Assembly: GCA_036897485.1 (NCBI GenBank)
Contig: JAYMTF010000828.1
Coordinates: 1 to 29,536 of the forward strand
DNA length: 29,536 nucleotides
From: Pelargonium nanum
Lineage: Eukaryota; Streptophyta; Magnoliopsida; Geraniales; Geraniaceae
Direction of reading: 5' to 3'
Positions 9,651 to 20,244 of this stretch are shown here, one piece after another (within the stretch, counting starts at the first letter, position 1; every line of letters starts with the position of its first letter). Position numbers and translations under genes: made by a program. A model generated the notes under the pieces. The model worked only from the letters and a program-made list of their open reading frames with translations, had not been told where the DNA came from and made no database searches.

Positions 9651-9918
9651 CGTCAAAACTCTCAAATGAAAACTCACAAAAAAAATATATTTTAAGTGTG
9701 AAAATCATATACAATACTCTGACTAAAAAAAAATTATACACCAACGGAGTCATTTTTATTATTTATAAATACATGCTTTAAAAGATAATGAAAAAAAGGC
9801 GGGTAGATTTTCCCCATTTCGTGTAATCACCCAAATATTTTCCCCCAAAATTCAAACGCCATCTCTCACCTCAAATTGATGCAAGATAAGCTTCACGCAC
9901 GTCTGAACCGGAACCCTA
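9651..9918 (+). promoter_or_regulatory. Upstream region and 5' leader of the 456-aa protein gene
   Basis: AT-rich sequence becomes C-rich close to the start codon. No strong TATA box is evident at a fitting distance; ATTTATAAATACATG near 9761-9775 is possible but about 150 bp upstream of the ATG. The leader contains GAACCCTA shortly before the ATG, and no other in-frame start is needed. Confidence 0.4.
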
Positions 9919-12900
9919 ATGGCGGACTTCGAAGCTCCATCCTTCTCCCTTGGGCTCGACCTCGATTTTGACGCACCCTGCAACCCACCTCCCGATTCTT
10001 CCACTAATGGGAGCTTCGTTGATGCAGAGGTGGTGGACTCGGACCCCGATCTCGGCCCTGAGCCGCCCCGGATCCTCAAGCGCCTCCGGCGAGGCACCGG
10101 AACAATTGGGTCGTCGTCGGCGTCTGCGGTCGATCGAGTATCTGAGGACTTTCGTTGTAATGGACCTAATGGTGAAGAGGACATCGAAGATTTCTCTTCG
10201 CAAGAAGGAATTATTGAAGGTAAAATTTTCGCGTTTCTGGTCTCCTATTGTTTTGTCTTTGAAAAATCTGAGCTTTGAAGTGTTTTGTCTCTTGGGTTTT
10301 TCTTAGACGTGTTTGTTTTTCATTATATATATTGTATGGATACAAGTATAGTTTTTGTGTGCATATAGTCATACTTTAGTGCAAATGTAGCAAAAGTAAA
10401 TGGAAATGTATTATCTAGTGATGATTAGATAAATGGGCGAGCAATTATGTTCAAGAAAGCTTGGAAATGGCAGCTTTTATACCGCAGTGGCCAATGAGAG
10501 AGGGATTTGTGTTTACTGTTTGTGGAACAAGTGGAATTAAACTTGTTTCCAGTTTGAGTGGTTTAGAGAAGAAGCGTACTCTTAGGTTTCTTTGACGGCT
10601 TTGCCTTCATGGCCCTTGTAAACATGTGATAATTGATTGCTCCAATCTTGAATAGAAACAATCATCTTACATAGTTTTCCATAGGCAACACGGTAGGTAA
10701 TTTGTGAATGTTAAAGGGTGTTTTTTTTTTTCCAGAAGTGGTTTTGCATTTTTGATATAGTGGTAGATATAAATCAAGCTTAAGGAACATCTTTAAATAT
10801 GTTAATGGGGATCATGAGAACAAGTTTGGTGGTTGAAGGATTTGGGCCTAACATTATTAGTAAGATGGAAAGAGTTGATGGTTGCAAACAAGCAATTTTG
10901 CCAAGCTCTATTTGTCTTCAGAATTTAGGTTGAGTACTGGCTCACTGGTTTTGACAAACCTGATGGAGGATAAGATTGACTAAAATTTCCATTCAGTTCC
11001 AAATGTAACTTATTTACTCAAATACGGTATTTCTTATACTCCACTTTTTTAACTTGGCGAAGGTAACTGGGTATTAGTAAATTGTCAAACCCTTGAAATA
11101 ATTGGTAAATGAGCAAGAAGAGCTGTCTCTTTAACTAGTTGAAATTATTCTGGTGAAATGTTATTTTTTTGTTCTATAATAATACATAACTAAGGTCATA
11201 GATTAAATGTTTTATTCAATACATTGTGGATTTATCAGTCATTAACTTTGTTTGTCTAATCCTTATTTATAAAATCACGTTTTATACTTCTATTAACTAT
11301 CTTCTACCCACTCTGCAAATATTTTCTTGCCACAATTGAGTCTCCAGCTGATTGAAAGCATAATGCATTTAATCGAGGATAGCCAATTAATCAGAATACC
11401 TATAAAAGATGTTCATGGGTGACAATTTGGCCATGCACAACAAACCTGTTCTTCCAAAACTGGATGCTTGATGATAGATGCACGAATTTTGCTTAAGTGT
11501 GGCATTTTGGAACATACCATTTTATTTTGCATTATAAATTCTGATGCCCAAGGTTGAGCCTTTGCGCAACAGCAGAGCTGGCAATTTAGACATGAAACTG
11601 TGGGCACCTGAAACTGACCCACATTTGTGGGTTTGGGTCGCACAAAATAAACTCAATTAATTTTTGGGTTGGGTCAGTCAACCCACACATTTTTAATACC
11701 AAACCCGCATGAATGTGCACTTCTTACGGATCGATTGAGGGTTAGCCATTAGGTCTCGTCAACACGAACTCAAAGAAACCTGATCCACACGTAAATCCAA
11801 ATTGTCAGCTCTATGCTATAGTAGGGTTTATTACCTTATGTCCCTGAGCTCACTAGTTCGAGTTATTAGTAGAACAGTGCAAAACAGTGGTAGGGTTGTG
11901 TGCACAAATGGCCCTCCCTAAACGGCTAGACCTCACAAAGGTGGGACTGGGACCTCATGCTTGAACCACCCATTTGTAAAAATCTGACTGCTCTTTAGTA
12001 AGCTGCCATTGCTTTCACTTGATTAACTCTTCATAATTTCATTTGTTCATCCATTTTATTTCCCCAGCTGTAGCATTCTTACTTTATTTCCTTTTCTAAC
12101 TCTGTTAAGCTATAACTTATTGAAATTGTTTATTTTCTTTCTTTTCTTCTCTTTGGCAGATGAGCAACCATCAAGGCAGTATAATTCAGTGTGTAGCAGT
12201 TCAAAGGCCCCTTGGCACCAGCGTGGTGTTTTGATGACTAAATCATCAAATGTATCAAAGGCAACAAAAGAGAAACAAGCTTCACATGCTAGTTCTTCTG
12301 CGAGAATAGAGACAAGAAACAACACTTCAATATTTCCAAAATTTACTAGCAGCCCTCTTAGAAGGTTCCAGTTAATTGATTCTGATTCTGATTCCGATTC
12401 CGATGATCCATGTGTTGATGTGGATATGAAGGGAAAAGCTCACTCAGTAGATGTATCTCTAAAGGCGAGGCAATCCAACTCTGGCCACTGTGCTACTCTT
12501 ATGGAACAAACTAGAGCAAATGCATCTGTGAGTATGCCACAGGAGGACTTATGGAAAGATTTATGTCCAATGAGTTCAAGAATTCCAACACCTGCTTTTG
12601 ATGAGGTTTGTGAAGAATACTTCCACTCCACGAAGGACAAAAAAGTAAACCAGAAACTGGGAGGGGTAATACTTCCCAACTTTAGCAGCCAAATTGATGA
12701 ACACCAAAGGGATACTACTGATCCTCTTCCTCCTGCCCACCGTTATTTTTTCCATGATGATCCAAGGATTCAGCAATTAGTCCGCAGTCGCTTACCCAAC
12801 TTTTTCCCTCTGGGTATTGTTAACAGTGAAGTAAATAGGCAACCGGGTGCATCAGTTATTGATTACATGTACGTAACTTGTTTACATTTCTTCTTATTGA

Positions 12901-13840
12901 ATTGCCGTTGATTTTAGTCAACTTTGTTTTGTGTTTTCTTGGCTAAAGGCATTTTGTTGCTATTACCTCAGGAGCCAATTTAGCCATGGTGAAAGTTCCA
13001 AAAAGCCAGCAACTCGGAATATTAATCCGGGGGGAAGCTCAACAAGGGGGAGAAAGAAATCAAAAGATTCTGATGCTAAGGAAGTCTCGCAAGGCTGGAC
13101 GAACCCAAAACATAATGCAAGCAACCCGAAGGATGCTGGCAAAAGACGGGTTCAAGCCGATGGCCAATCTTCTGGTCATTGGTATTCAAGAGCAGACGGA
13201 ACGCGGGTAAGTTGAATTTGATGTACCTCTAATTTTGCTTGATCAAATCTTCTACATGTTTATGAAAGTCACAAATTAAAAATTTTATTTGCTTGATATT
13301 TGCAAACCCGGACAATAGGCTGGAAGTTTCTCTTTAATGCATATATTGACCTTTATGAGTATACTTGAAATTAATGGTCTATTTGCTTTTGTTAATTCCC
13401 TTTGTTGCGCTTGAAATGGACCATTTGCACATTTAGATCATGCATTGCTTCATTGGTATATTTAAGGAAAGGTGGGTGTGAGAGGTGGTTTAAAGAAAAA
13501 CTTTGATTGGCTGGTTTTGTCACATATCCGAATATGAAAACACAGTCATATTTATTAATTACTCTGGCTATATATTTGTTCAGGTATATGTCACTAAAAA
13601 TGGGCAGGAGTTGACGGGTCGGATTGCATATCAGCATTACAAAAGGGTAAGACACATGCTATTGTGTTTCTTTATTTGTATTTCTGTTTCTGCACATTCT
13701 ATAAAAGATGGCACTTAAAGTTACGATTTTGAGTTCAAATGATGACTGCTGTGTTTAACTGATAAATCTTTTGGCAGGAGAGTAAAACCGGGTTTAAAAA
13801 GTCGAAAAAGAAAGCAAATACGAAGAAGAGAAAAAGATGA
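9919..13840 (+). CDS. Conserved-looking plant protein of unknown function, five exons (456 aa)
   Basis: Exons: 9919-10219, 12160-12868, 12972-13206, 13584-13646, 13778-13840. All junctions are GT-AG and the phases agree (1371 nt, stop TGA). The first junction makes GAT (Asp101) and the second makes ATG (Met337). I do not recognise a named family. Visible features: an acidic N-terminal half including a D-S run at 174-183 (a likely CK2-type target); a likely core, PPAHRYFFHDDPRIQQL with SRLPNFFPLG following (291-319); a basic, Gly/Ser-rich stretch (347-400); a small motif HWYSRADGTRVYVTKNGQEL (406-425) followed by AYQHYKR; and a Lys/Arg-rich tail (443-456) that looks like a nuclear localisation signal. 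A nuclear, nucleic-acid- or chromatin-associated role is inference. Exon 1 is clearly richer in GC than the rest. Confidence 0.85.
11573..11813. mobile_element. hAT-like MITE, ~241 bp, in an intron
   Basis: The left terminus CAGAGCTGGCAATTT and the right terminus AAATTGTCAGCTCTA are near-perfect inverted repeats, and CAGRG-type ends are usual for hAT elements. The flanking 8-mers CGCAACAG and TGCTATAG agree at five of eight positions, consistent with a decayed 8-bp target duplication. Inside, short GGGT/ACCC-rich phrases such as TGGGTTTGGGTCG are repeated in both orientations. No transposase is encoded. Confidence 0.65.
11825..11990 (+). mobile_element. Au-like SINE remnant
   Basis: AGTTCGAGTTA (about 11856-11866) fits a pol III B box. 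It is followed by GGTAGGGTTGTGTGCACA, CCCTCCCT and a GACCTCACAAAGGTGGGA block, in the order seen in the body of plant Au-type SINEs (GGTAAGGYTGCGTAC, GACCCTCCC, GACCCYGCNNNGGTGGGA). No clear A box, T-rich tail or target duplication can be placed, so it is probably truncated. Confidence 0.45.
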
Positions 13841-14799
13841 AGAGCTACAAGTACGAATGCATGCTTACATATTTCTGTTTGTAAATTGGAACATTGAGTT
13901 GTACATGACAAACAAAGCTCTCTCGTATTCGAGTTTGTTTGAGTCTGACGTCTCTATGCTTCCTTGATTGTCCTATGCGAAACGAGCCTTCCACTCGAAG
14001 AAAAGAAAGACAATAGAAAGGAAAAGAAGAAGTCAATGCTTGATGTATGGAAATCTCCCATGTCCATTTTTGTGAAGTTGACTGATAAAATGGCAGTTTT
14101 AACTGCTAGTTAAGTAGCTGATCTATAGTTTTGGTTTTATCCGTTTGTTTGAAATTAAGCCTTTACGAGAGTTTAGTTTTATGAAGTGGAGGATGCGTCG
14201 GGAAAGCATGATTTTGCTTCCGTTTCTTAATTTTGGAGTCCCTGAATTATCCTTCTATTTTTCATTGTTTCAAGGTTAAATGCGGTTATCAAAATTTGAC
14301 GGATATTTCAAATATTTTAGATGACGTACTCGTGTTTTCATTTTATTGACAAACCGTTGTATTTAACAGAAAAATTCAGATTTTATCGTCACGTGTGAGA
14401 CGCATACCATTTAATTTTTTTTCTTCTCCAAAGTACCCTAGCTAGTGTATTTTAGGGTTCTTAGTTTTCTCTCAATTTCACAGCATTACATTACACAACT
14501 TTGTTGTGTTTGATCCATTTCCATTCATAGATTGTAGAATGAGCCCTAAATTTGAGCAAAACAAACACACCCTTAATTAAGCTTGCCACCTGGGCATGCA
14601 GTACAGCAACAGCGAATTGTCCAGCTGGCAAGATACAAGTAGGACAAGTGGGACCCACATCATCCACGTGTCACCTGGACTTTCACCTGCACAGGCGGTG
14701 ATCAGTCTATCTAACAGCTCCCGCACTCCACCAAAAGATGTATCGACACGCGACCGTCCATTATTTTCTTAGACACGCGTCATCATCGGAGTGGATGTA
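13841..14799. other. Intergenic region: 3' UTR of the 456-aa gene and promoter of the AT-hook gene
   Basis: The first few hundred bases are the likely 3' UTR; no further open frame fits. The last ~220 bp form a distinct promoter-like stretch with G-box, CACCTG and ACACGCG elements, listed separately. The middle (about 14250-14560) is AT-rich with nothing I can support. Confidence 0.5.
14580..14799 (+). promoter_or_regulatory. Element-dense promoter of the AT-hook gene
   Basis: The stretch is much richer in GC than its flanks. It holds a G-box in CCACGTGTCACC (14664-14675), two GACACGCG sites (14745-14752 and 14772-14779) that resemble CGCG-box/ABRE-coupling elements, a GTGGGACCCAC palindrome (about 14649-14659) and several CACCTG E-boxes. 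No TATA box is apparent. ABA or stress control would fit the elements but is inferred only from motifs. Confidence 0.55.
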
Positions 14800-14995
14800 A
14801 GTTAATCCAATTTGTCACGCCGGGTAACAAAATCATCTCGTTCTCACCGCCTGAGAAACCCAAAACACAAAAAAAAAAAAAATAATAATCATTTTGGTGG
14901 ATTTGTTTTTCAAAAACATTTCTTTAGTTTTCGCAACCAAAAAAAGTCACAGTTGAGGCTCTACAGACAGCACTCGAAACACACTACCTGTGGAG
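14800..14995 (+). other. Predicted 5' UTR exon 1 of the AT-hook gene
   Basis: The segment ends at GTGGAG|GTACGTACG, a good donor. From about 14800 to the donor there is no ATG, which supports a leader role. It contains a 13-14 nt poly-A tract near 14869-14882. The transcription start is not known; 14800 is an estimate from where the promoter elements end. Confidence 0.5.
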
Positions 14996-15296
14996 GTACG
15001 TACGATTTTGGTTTAAACCCTAATTTTTGTTATGGAGAAAATTTCACCAATTTCAATCAATTTCGTGTGTGTAAATTTCGCTGCTGAGAGTAAGCAGAAA
15101 GAAATTTTACATGAAAAAAAAGTACCGATTTTTATCATTTGAAGTACTCTTTTTTTCTTTCTTTCTCAGCTACCAATCAAAGCCTTTTTGGGATTTGTTA
15201 GGTGTTTGGGTTGAATTTATGTTCATATACACAAGTTCGAATTTTTTTCAGCTTCTTATTTTTGTTTGTGTGTACTATTGTTATTTAATTTTACAG

Positions 15297-15353
15297 GATT
15301 CTTCATTACCATCAAGGCAGTTTTACAAAGGATTCGTTTTTAAGCTCTTCCAG
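15297..15353 (+). other. Predicted 5' UTR exon 2 of the AT-hook gene (57 nt)
   Basis: The acceptor TTTTACAG|GATTC follows a T-rich tract and the donor CTCTTCCAG|GTAATG is strong. The 57-nt segment has no ATG. The call rests on splice-site quality only and needs transcript support; it may be skipped in some transcripts. Confidence 0.45.
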
Positions 15354-17473
15354 GTAATGATTTAGGTTTATTTTGTCTTTATTTTCATTTTTGTTTTGGT
15401 TTAGTTATTGCTTATTAACATTTACATTTTATCAGTAATTCAGTATCTTAATTTAATGAAATGAGTCAACCATATTATGCTCCATTATAGCCCACAACTT
15501 TTCTGTTTAGTAGACAATTTCTCTCTTTGCCTTCTTTGACTGCATGTGTTCACACTTTTTAATTTGTTAGTGATTGAATTTCGAGTGGGAATTAATGTTT
15601 GCATGTTGGTTTTGATTAATTGATGATAATTGAGGTACTTTTCAGCTAGAGGAGTCTTGAAATGAGAGCTCCATAAGGGAACAAAGTGGCTTGTAGTTGC
15701 TAGTGGGGAAAATTGTTTGCCTCTTTGGAGAGTTAAAGTGTTAGTTAGAAATATTCTCATCTTGGTGCAATCTTTTCTTCTGTGCCTTGCAAGTTCTTTT
15801 GACTTTTGAGCTGTAGTGGTGTTGTTTAGATTCATTTGCTGAATTTGTGAAGTATAATATAAATAAAAAGAACTGAGTGACAACAACTATAGTGGTTGAA
15901 TTTAGTGAAAGAGGTGCAATTGGAAGTATTAGCATGAGGTTAGTATTTGCAACTGGGAGATGCGGTTTGTTAGTTCAACTATATGACTAGTTTTTGGTTG
16001 ATATATAATAAATGCTTATCTGATGGAAAAAAAGAAGAAAAAAAGAGAACTTTTTCTTGGTTCCTTGGACAATTTATTTAATTCCTTATCCCAATTTTAC
16101 TTCCTTTATCTCATTGGATGCAAATTAATGATACCATCTATTCTGATTGAGGTGCAATCTATTTAGTGGTGATACTGTTTACTTCTAGTATCAACCAAGT
16201 ACTGAGAGGTACAGGCTTGTGAAGTTTGGATGTGGATTTTTTTTTATGTACTCTTCCAGCTAATGATTGAATGATCTAGATCATCTTGATAATCCGCAAT
16301 ACAATTCAGTTAGTAATTTCTGTTAAAAACCTCAGGGTGTAATTAATGTGTGCGTAAGAGTTTCACAATTGAACTTTTCTTTTCTTGGAAAGAGATGGAA
16401 TTTGTGACCATGAGATAATGTTGTTTTGCATCTCAACAGAAAATAAAAGGTCAGTGTAACCTCACAACATACTCTGGTTTAATACAGAAATCTGAAAATT
16501 TAGATTCCTATTCAGATAACAATAGTTTTATTCTTATAAATTGAATGACTTTTGAAACAGTTAGGCTTGATTGAAAACTGCTAGAACAAAAGTACACGTC
16601 AAGGGTTTAGTTGCCTTATTGATATCTTGTTGTGTTGATGTGCATAACACAGTAAATTAGAAAGAGCATGTAATGAATTTAATAAAAGAATTTTTTGGTT
16701 AGTTTACTAGGGAGATCCATCTCGTGGCATGTTCATTGATAAGATACCAGCTGTCACATTAGGAATAATAGATCTTTTACTTGGTTTTACTATTTAATCT
16801 ATCATTTTATGCCTTTTCTTATACCAGTTCTTTTTCTTGGTTAAGGTGTGCAACTCTGGCGTGTTCTTATTATATTGATCAATCACAGGACTTCCCTTTC
16901 TGTAACACCTTCTTTTGTTTCAAGGAGTCTTTTTATTTTCTCATATTGTACCTGGTTCCTGGAAAGTTATCATTTTATTAATCTCTTGGCTAGTGAATTT
17001 TTTTGTCTCTTTAAGATTCCTGTTGGTGGCAGAAAAAAGTGTCTAACCAGGAATTGTTTGTTATTTACCCATGAGAGATTTAGAGTATGAAACATTTTTA
17101 AAATTGTAGATGAATCAAAGAAAACTTCCCATTAACCAAACTCTAAAAAAGGAAAATGTATAGATTTTACTGCTAGAAGTCCATATCCAGAACCAAGTTT
17201 GGTTCAGTCGTTCAGAGACAGACCTCTGACGGTGGCCATTTCTTAAGATGGTAGTTAATTGGTGTGTGAGAAAATGGTCAAATGATGAATTCCTAAAGAG
17301 TTTAGATCCTTAATTATTTATGCCTTGATTGACATCCGTAGGCATGATGTAATATTAGTAAGTTTAATTTAGGGGTAATGACAGATGACCCATACAAACT
17401 TGTCAGCTAAAGCATATGCTTTCCTAGAAAAAAATTCAAATCAAACAACCACCGATACTTTTCCAAACTCATT

Positions 17474-17497
17474 CTTTCTGTTAAATCTAACAGAAAG
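17474..17497. repeat. Perfect 10-bp hairpin
   Basis: CTTTCTGTTA and TAACAGAAAG pair perfectly around a 4-nt AATC loop. There is no U-run like that of a bacterial terminator. In plants such hairpins are often parts of old DNA elements; the surrounding 17370-17860 has a repeat-like feel (opening GGGGTAATGACAGATGACCC) but no matching right end was found. Confidence 0.6.
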
Positions 17498-18078
17498 TTT
17501 TTCTCTATCATCATGTGCATGACACATGACCAGAAAATTTTCAATAATACGCTTTATACCTTTGTGTTTAATTTTGTCCAATTGTTTATGCTCTTGATTT
17601 TCTTGATGTTCTTCAAGGATTTTGAAGCTCTCAAATTCAACAACCATATCAATCACCACCAAACACTCTCAACCCCCAAACCCAAAACATAAAACACCTA
17701 AACATCATCTGCCACTGCTACTGACGACACATTGTTTGAATTTCCAAAAATTCAACAATGGAGAGCCATGAGCTTTACCATTTCAGATCAGGTCCCACCG
17801 AAGGCACCCTCCTCCTCCTCCATGACCTACGTTGTCACCACTGCCGGACTCCATGGTTCTCACTCATTGTGATTTTTTTATTGCTGTTTCAAAATTTGAA
17901 TTAATGAAGTTTTAGGTTTCATGTGCTTTAAGTGATAAGTTTGAATTGGTCTTCTGCAACTACACTCTACACCTTAATTTTATTATTCCTCAATTTTCAT
18001 ATGCAAAGTTTTATTCAGTTCTTTGAACAGTTGCACTTGAATGTATTGAAGTTGTCATTACTCATTAGTATGTAGTAA

Positions 18079-18194
18079 GATAACCTTTCGATTAAAGTTT
18101 TTGGAATGAGAATGGATTAGGATTTTTTGGTTATGGGAATGGCCACTCCCATTCATATCCATTCCTAAATCGAAAATTTGATCCAAATGCTACC
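18079..18194. mobile_element. MITE copy B (truncated or degraded), ~116 bp
   Basis: GATTAAAGTTTTTGGAATGAG at the left and TCCAAATGCTACCTAAAAT at the right correspond to the ends of copy A at 21337-21515. The middle has the same GGAATG/CATTCC inverted phrases. The left terminal bases are degraded. It sits inside the leader intron. Confidence 0.6.
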
Positions 18195-18400
18195 TAAAAT
18201 ATTAATATGGATAAGGAGGGCATATGATATGGATAGATGAGAAAGGTTGAGAATATGATTAGATGGTTAATGGTTAATAGTTAATACATAAGGTGGATGC
18301 TTTTATATGCCCTGATTATTATCAATAACCTTGATTAGTTGAGTACAATCAGCTTGGAGATCAAAACATCTTTACATTATGATATATATTTTGACATATC

Positions 18401-18484
18401 ACACAAGAGTTTGTAGTATAAATCATGTATAGGATATGAGTCATTACACAAGAGTTTGTAATATAAATCATGTATAGGATATGG
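18401..18484. repeat. Tandem duplication with 45-bp period
   Basis: Two adjacent copies begin ACACAAGAGTTTGTARTATA and continue AATCATGTATAGGATATG (18401-18445 and 18446-18484). A partial third copy, AAGTTTGTAATATAAATCAT, lies at 18531-18550. All are within the leader intron. Confidence 0.85.
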
Positions 18485-18897
18485 CGACTGAGTTTGACCC
18501 ACTCGTATAGGAAAAATGGAAACACTAATAAAGTTTGTAATATAAATCATTTATTTAGTTTCTCTTAATTTTGTTGTGGAATCACGATAAAAAATGTCTC
18601 TAGTTTGAAGCTATTAGATAATCTGTTGCATGTCATTATGATAGCATGCTGAAATATTTAGTCTAGCCTGTCTAGAATCCATCAGGGGAACATCGTGTTA
18701 AAAGTTGTAATGACTCTGGGCACCCAGTGAAAAACTGAATAGAAACAGAAACTACAAAGAGTTGTATTTTTTTTTTGTTTTATGTTTGTTTTCAGTGGAC
18801 TTAGCATAAGCTTTTTTCTCTTTGCTGTAGAGAGGGGCAACCTATATTGAAACTTGTGAGAGGTGAGAAATTTTGCTGTAGATAGTAGATACTGAAG

Positions 18898-20244
18898 ATG
18901 GACCAAGCCAACCAAGGTAACAACCCTGATGCTACAGCAGATGTCACTGTAAAGCGTAAGCGTGGTCGCCCGAGAAAGTATCCTAGCATAAATCAAGGTG
19001 GGGATCCTCGTGTTCCAAGGGACCAGAGCCTAAACCATTTAGTGCTTGCTCGTGTCCCAAAAGAACGAAAGCTAAACCATAGTGGGAATGCCCGTGCCCC
19101 TCCTGGATTTGAAGGGATGAATGAACCTCAGCCCTGTTCCGTAGAACCAAATGGCGACGCAGTTGATACTATGGTAGGTCAGGTAGTTTCTGGTGTAGTT
19201 GAGGCATCATTTGATGCTGGATATTTGCTCAATGTTAGGGTTGGGAATTCTGAAACCACTTTGAGGGGTGTTGTCTTCAAACCTGGACATTATGTTCCCG
19301 TTTCAATGGTAAATGATGTGGCCCCTGACGTACGCATGATCAGGAGAAATGAGATACCCCTTCCAACCGAGAATTACACTCAAGCACATGGCTCACACAG
19401 AAATGGGACGAGGTATACATTCAGTGACTCTACAGCAACCAACCAGGTGTCCAGAGTTGCACCACGTTCTTCTAGTCTGGTGTCCTCGAAAGGAAGACAA
19501 GTCTCTTCAGTTGCTAATCCAGTAATGTCAAGGGGCAACGTTGTGCCTGTTGTACTTCAGCCTATGGACCAACCTATTGATCTATCAAATGGATTCCCAC
19601 TAGCCAACCAGCCTTCCCCAGTTTTAAGTCAAACTTCTCTTCACTTTTCTTTGAAAGGTAAAGAGGTACCTATAGTTTCCCCTCAAGCTCCTCATCCATC
19701 TAATGGTACACAATTTACCCATCAGGAAGTTCCAAAAGCAGTGCAGAACGAAATTAGAGCTGGTAATGGTCCAACACAGATATTGCATGGTGCTGAAATC
19801 AATTCACTGGAAATGTCCGGCATGCCAATGGAGAAGCTGCTAGCTGAAGTCATTAAAAGAGGTCAAGGCCATTCACAATCAGTAGGAACTGGCATTTCAA
19901 TTGGTAATATGGATCAGCCCCTTTCAATAGAGCCTCTTCAATCTGTACAGCCTCATCAGCATCACCACACTGCTTCTACCACCAGACCTTTGGAAAAAGA
20001 AAGAATTGGTAGAATGACTGAGCTGTTGCAGGTAAATTGATTGTTAAGTTAGCGATATTACCATTAAAAGCTATTGTTTAGTTCATAATATATGCACTCA
20101 TATTCAATCTCGCTGAAGGTTGTGCAGGAGAAAATGACCGAGAACCAAATACCTCGGGTTGAAGAGCTGACCAGAAATCCGATGCCAAATCTAGTCAAGT
20201 CGCAGATGGCAGGAGAGGCTAGAGATAATGAAGCTATTCACTGA
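18898..20244 (+). CDS. AT-hook motif-containing DNA-binding protein (2 coding exons)
   Basis: Coding exons are 18898-20031 and 20119-20244 (419 aa); the acceptor at 20127 is also in frame and would give 416 aa. An in-frame TAG at 18886 fixes the start as the first Met. Residues 19-29, KRKRGRPRKYP, form one classic AT-hook that binds the minor groove of AT-rich DNA. A conserved-looking block at 94-156 (GQVVSGVVEASFDAGYLL, then TLRGVVFKPG and RMIRRNEIPLP) matches a plant-specific group annotated only as AT-hook motif-containing proteins; it is not the PPC/DUF296 domain of AHL proteins. The rest is polar and probably disordered, with PPGF (69-72) and a His cluster near 355-360. Nuclear location is expected; target genes and partners are unknown. 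The long upstream leader suggests post-transcriptional control, which is inference. Confidence 0.88.

Larger units (their letters stand above)
10220..12159 (+). other. Large first intron (1940 bp) of the 456-aa protein gene
   Basis: The donor is GAAG|GTAAAA and the acceptor TTTGGCAG|ATGAGC after a pyrimidine-rich tract. The last part holds two repeat remnants (11573-11813 and about 11825-11990). No coding exon between these splice sites is needed to keep the frame open. Confidence 0.8.
15354..18830 (+). other. Predicted ~3.5 kb leader intron of the AT-hook gene
   Basis: This T-rich region has many short open frames but none with protein features, and its ends fit a GT-AG intron (GTAATG at 15354; TTTGCTGTAG at 18830 after a strong T/C tract). 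Other usable acceptors end at 18795 (TTTTCAG) and 18881 (TTTGCTGTAG again). It contains a perfect hairpin, a tandem repeat and a MITE copy, listed separately. Confidence 0.5.

Noticed and set aside
9852..10306. Overlapping frames on both strands around exon 1 of the 456-aa protein gene
   Set aside because: Only the 9919 frame splices in phase to exon 2; the others are shadows in a GC-rich exon.
12870..12911. Read-through of exon 2 to the stop near 12911
   Set aside because: The donor at 12869 joins exon 3 in phase and exons 3-5 give a continuous protein; the read-through end is intron sequence.
14812..15087. 91-aa open frame at the AT-hook gene's leader
   Set aside because: It begins at TTG rather than ATG, is low-complexity at its start and crosses a predicted donor at 14996.
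15485..17662. Several open frames of 64-133 aa in the leader intron
   Set aside because: Composition is that of T-rich intron DNA and no protein motif is visible.
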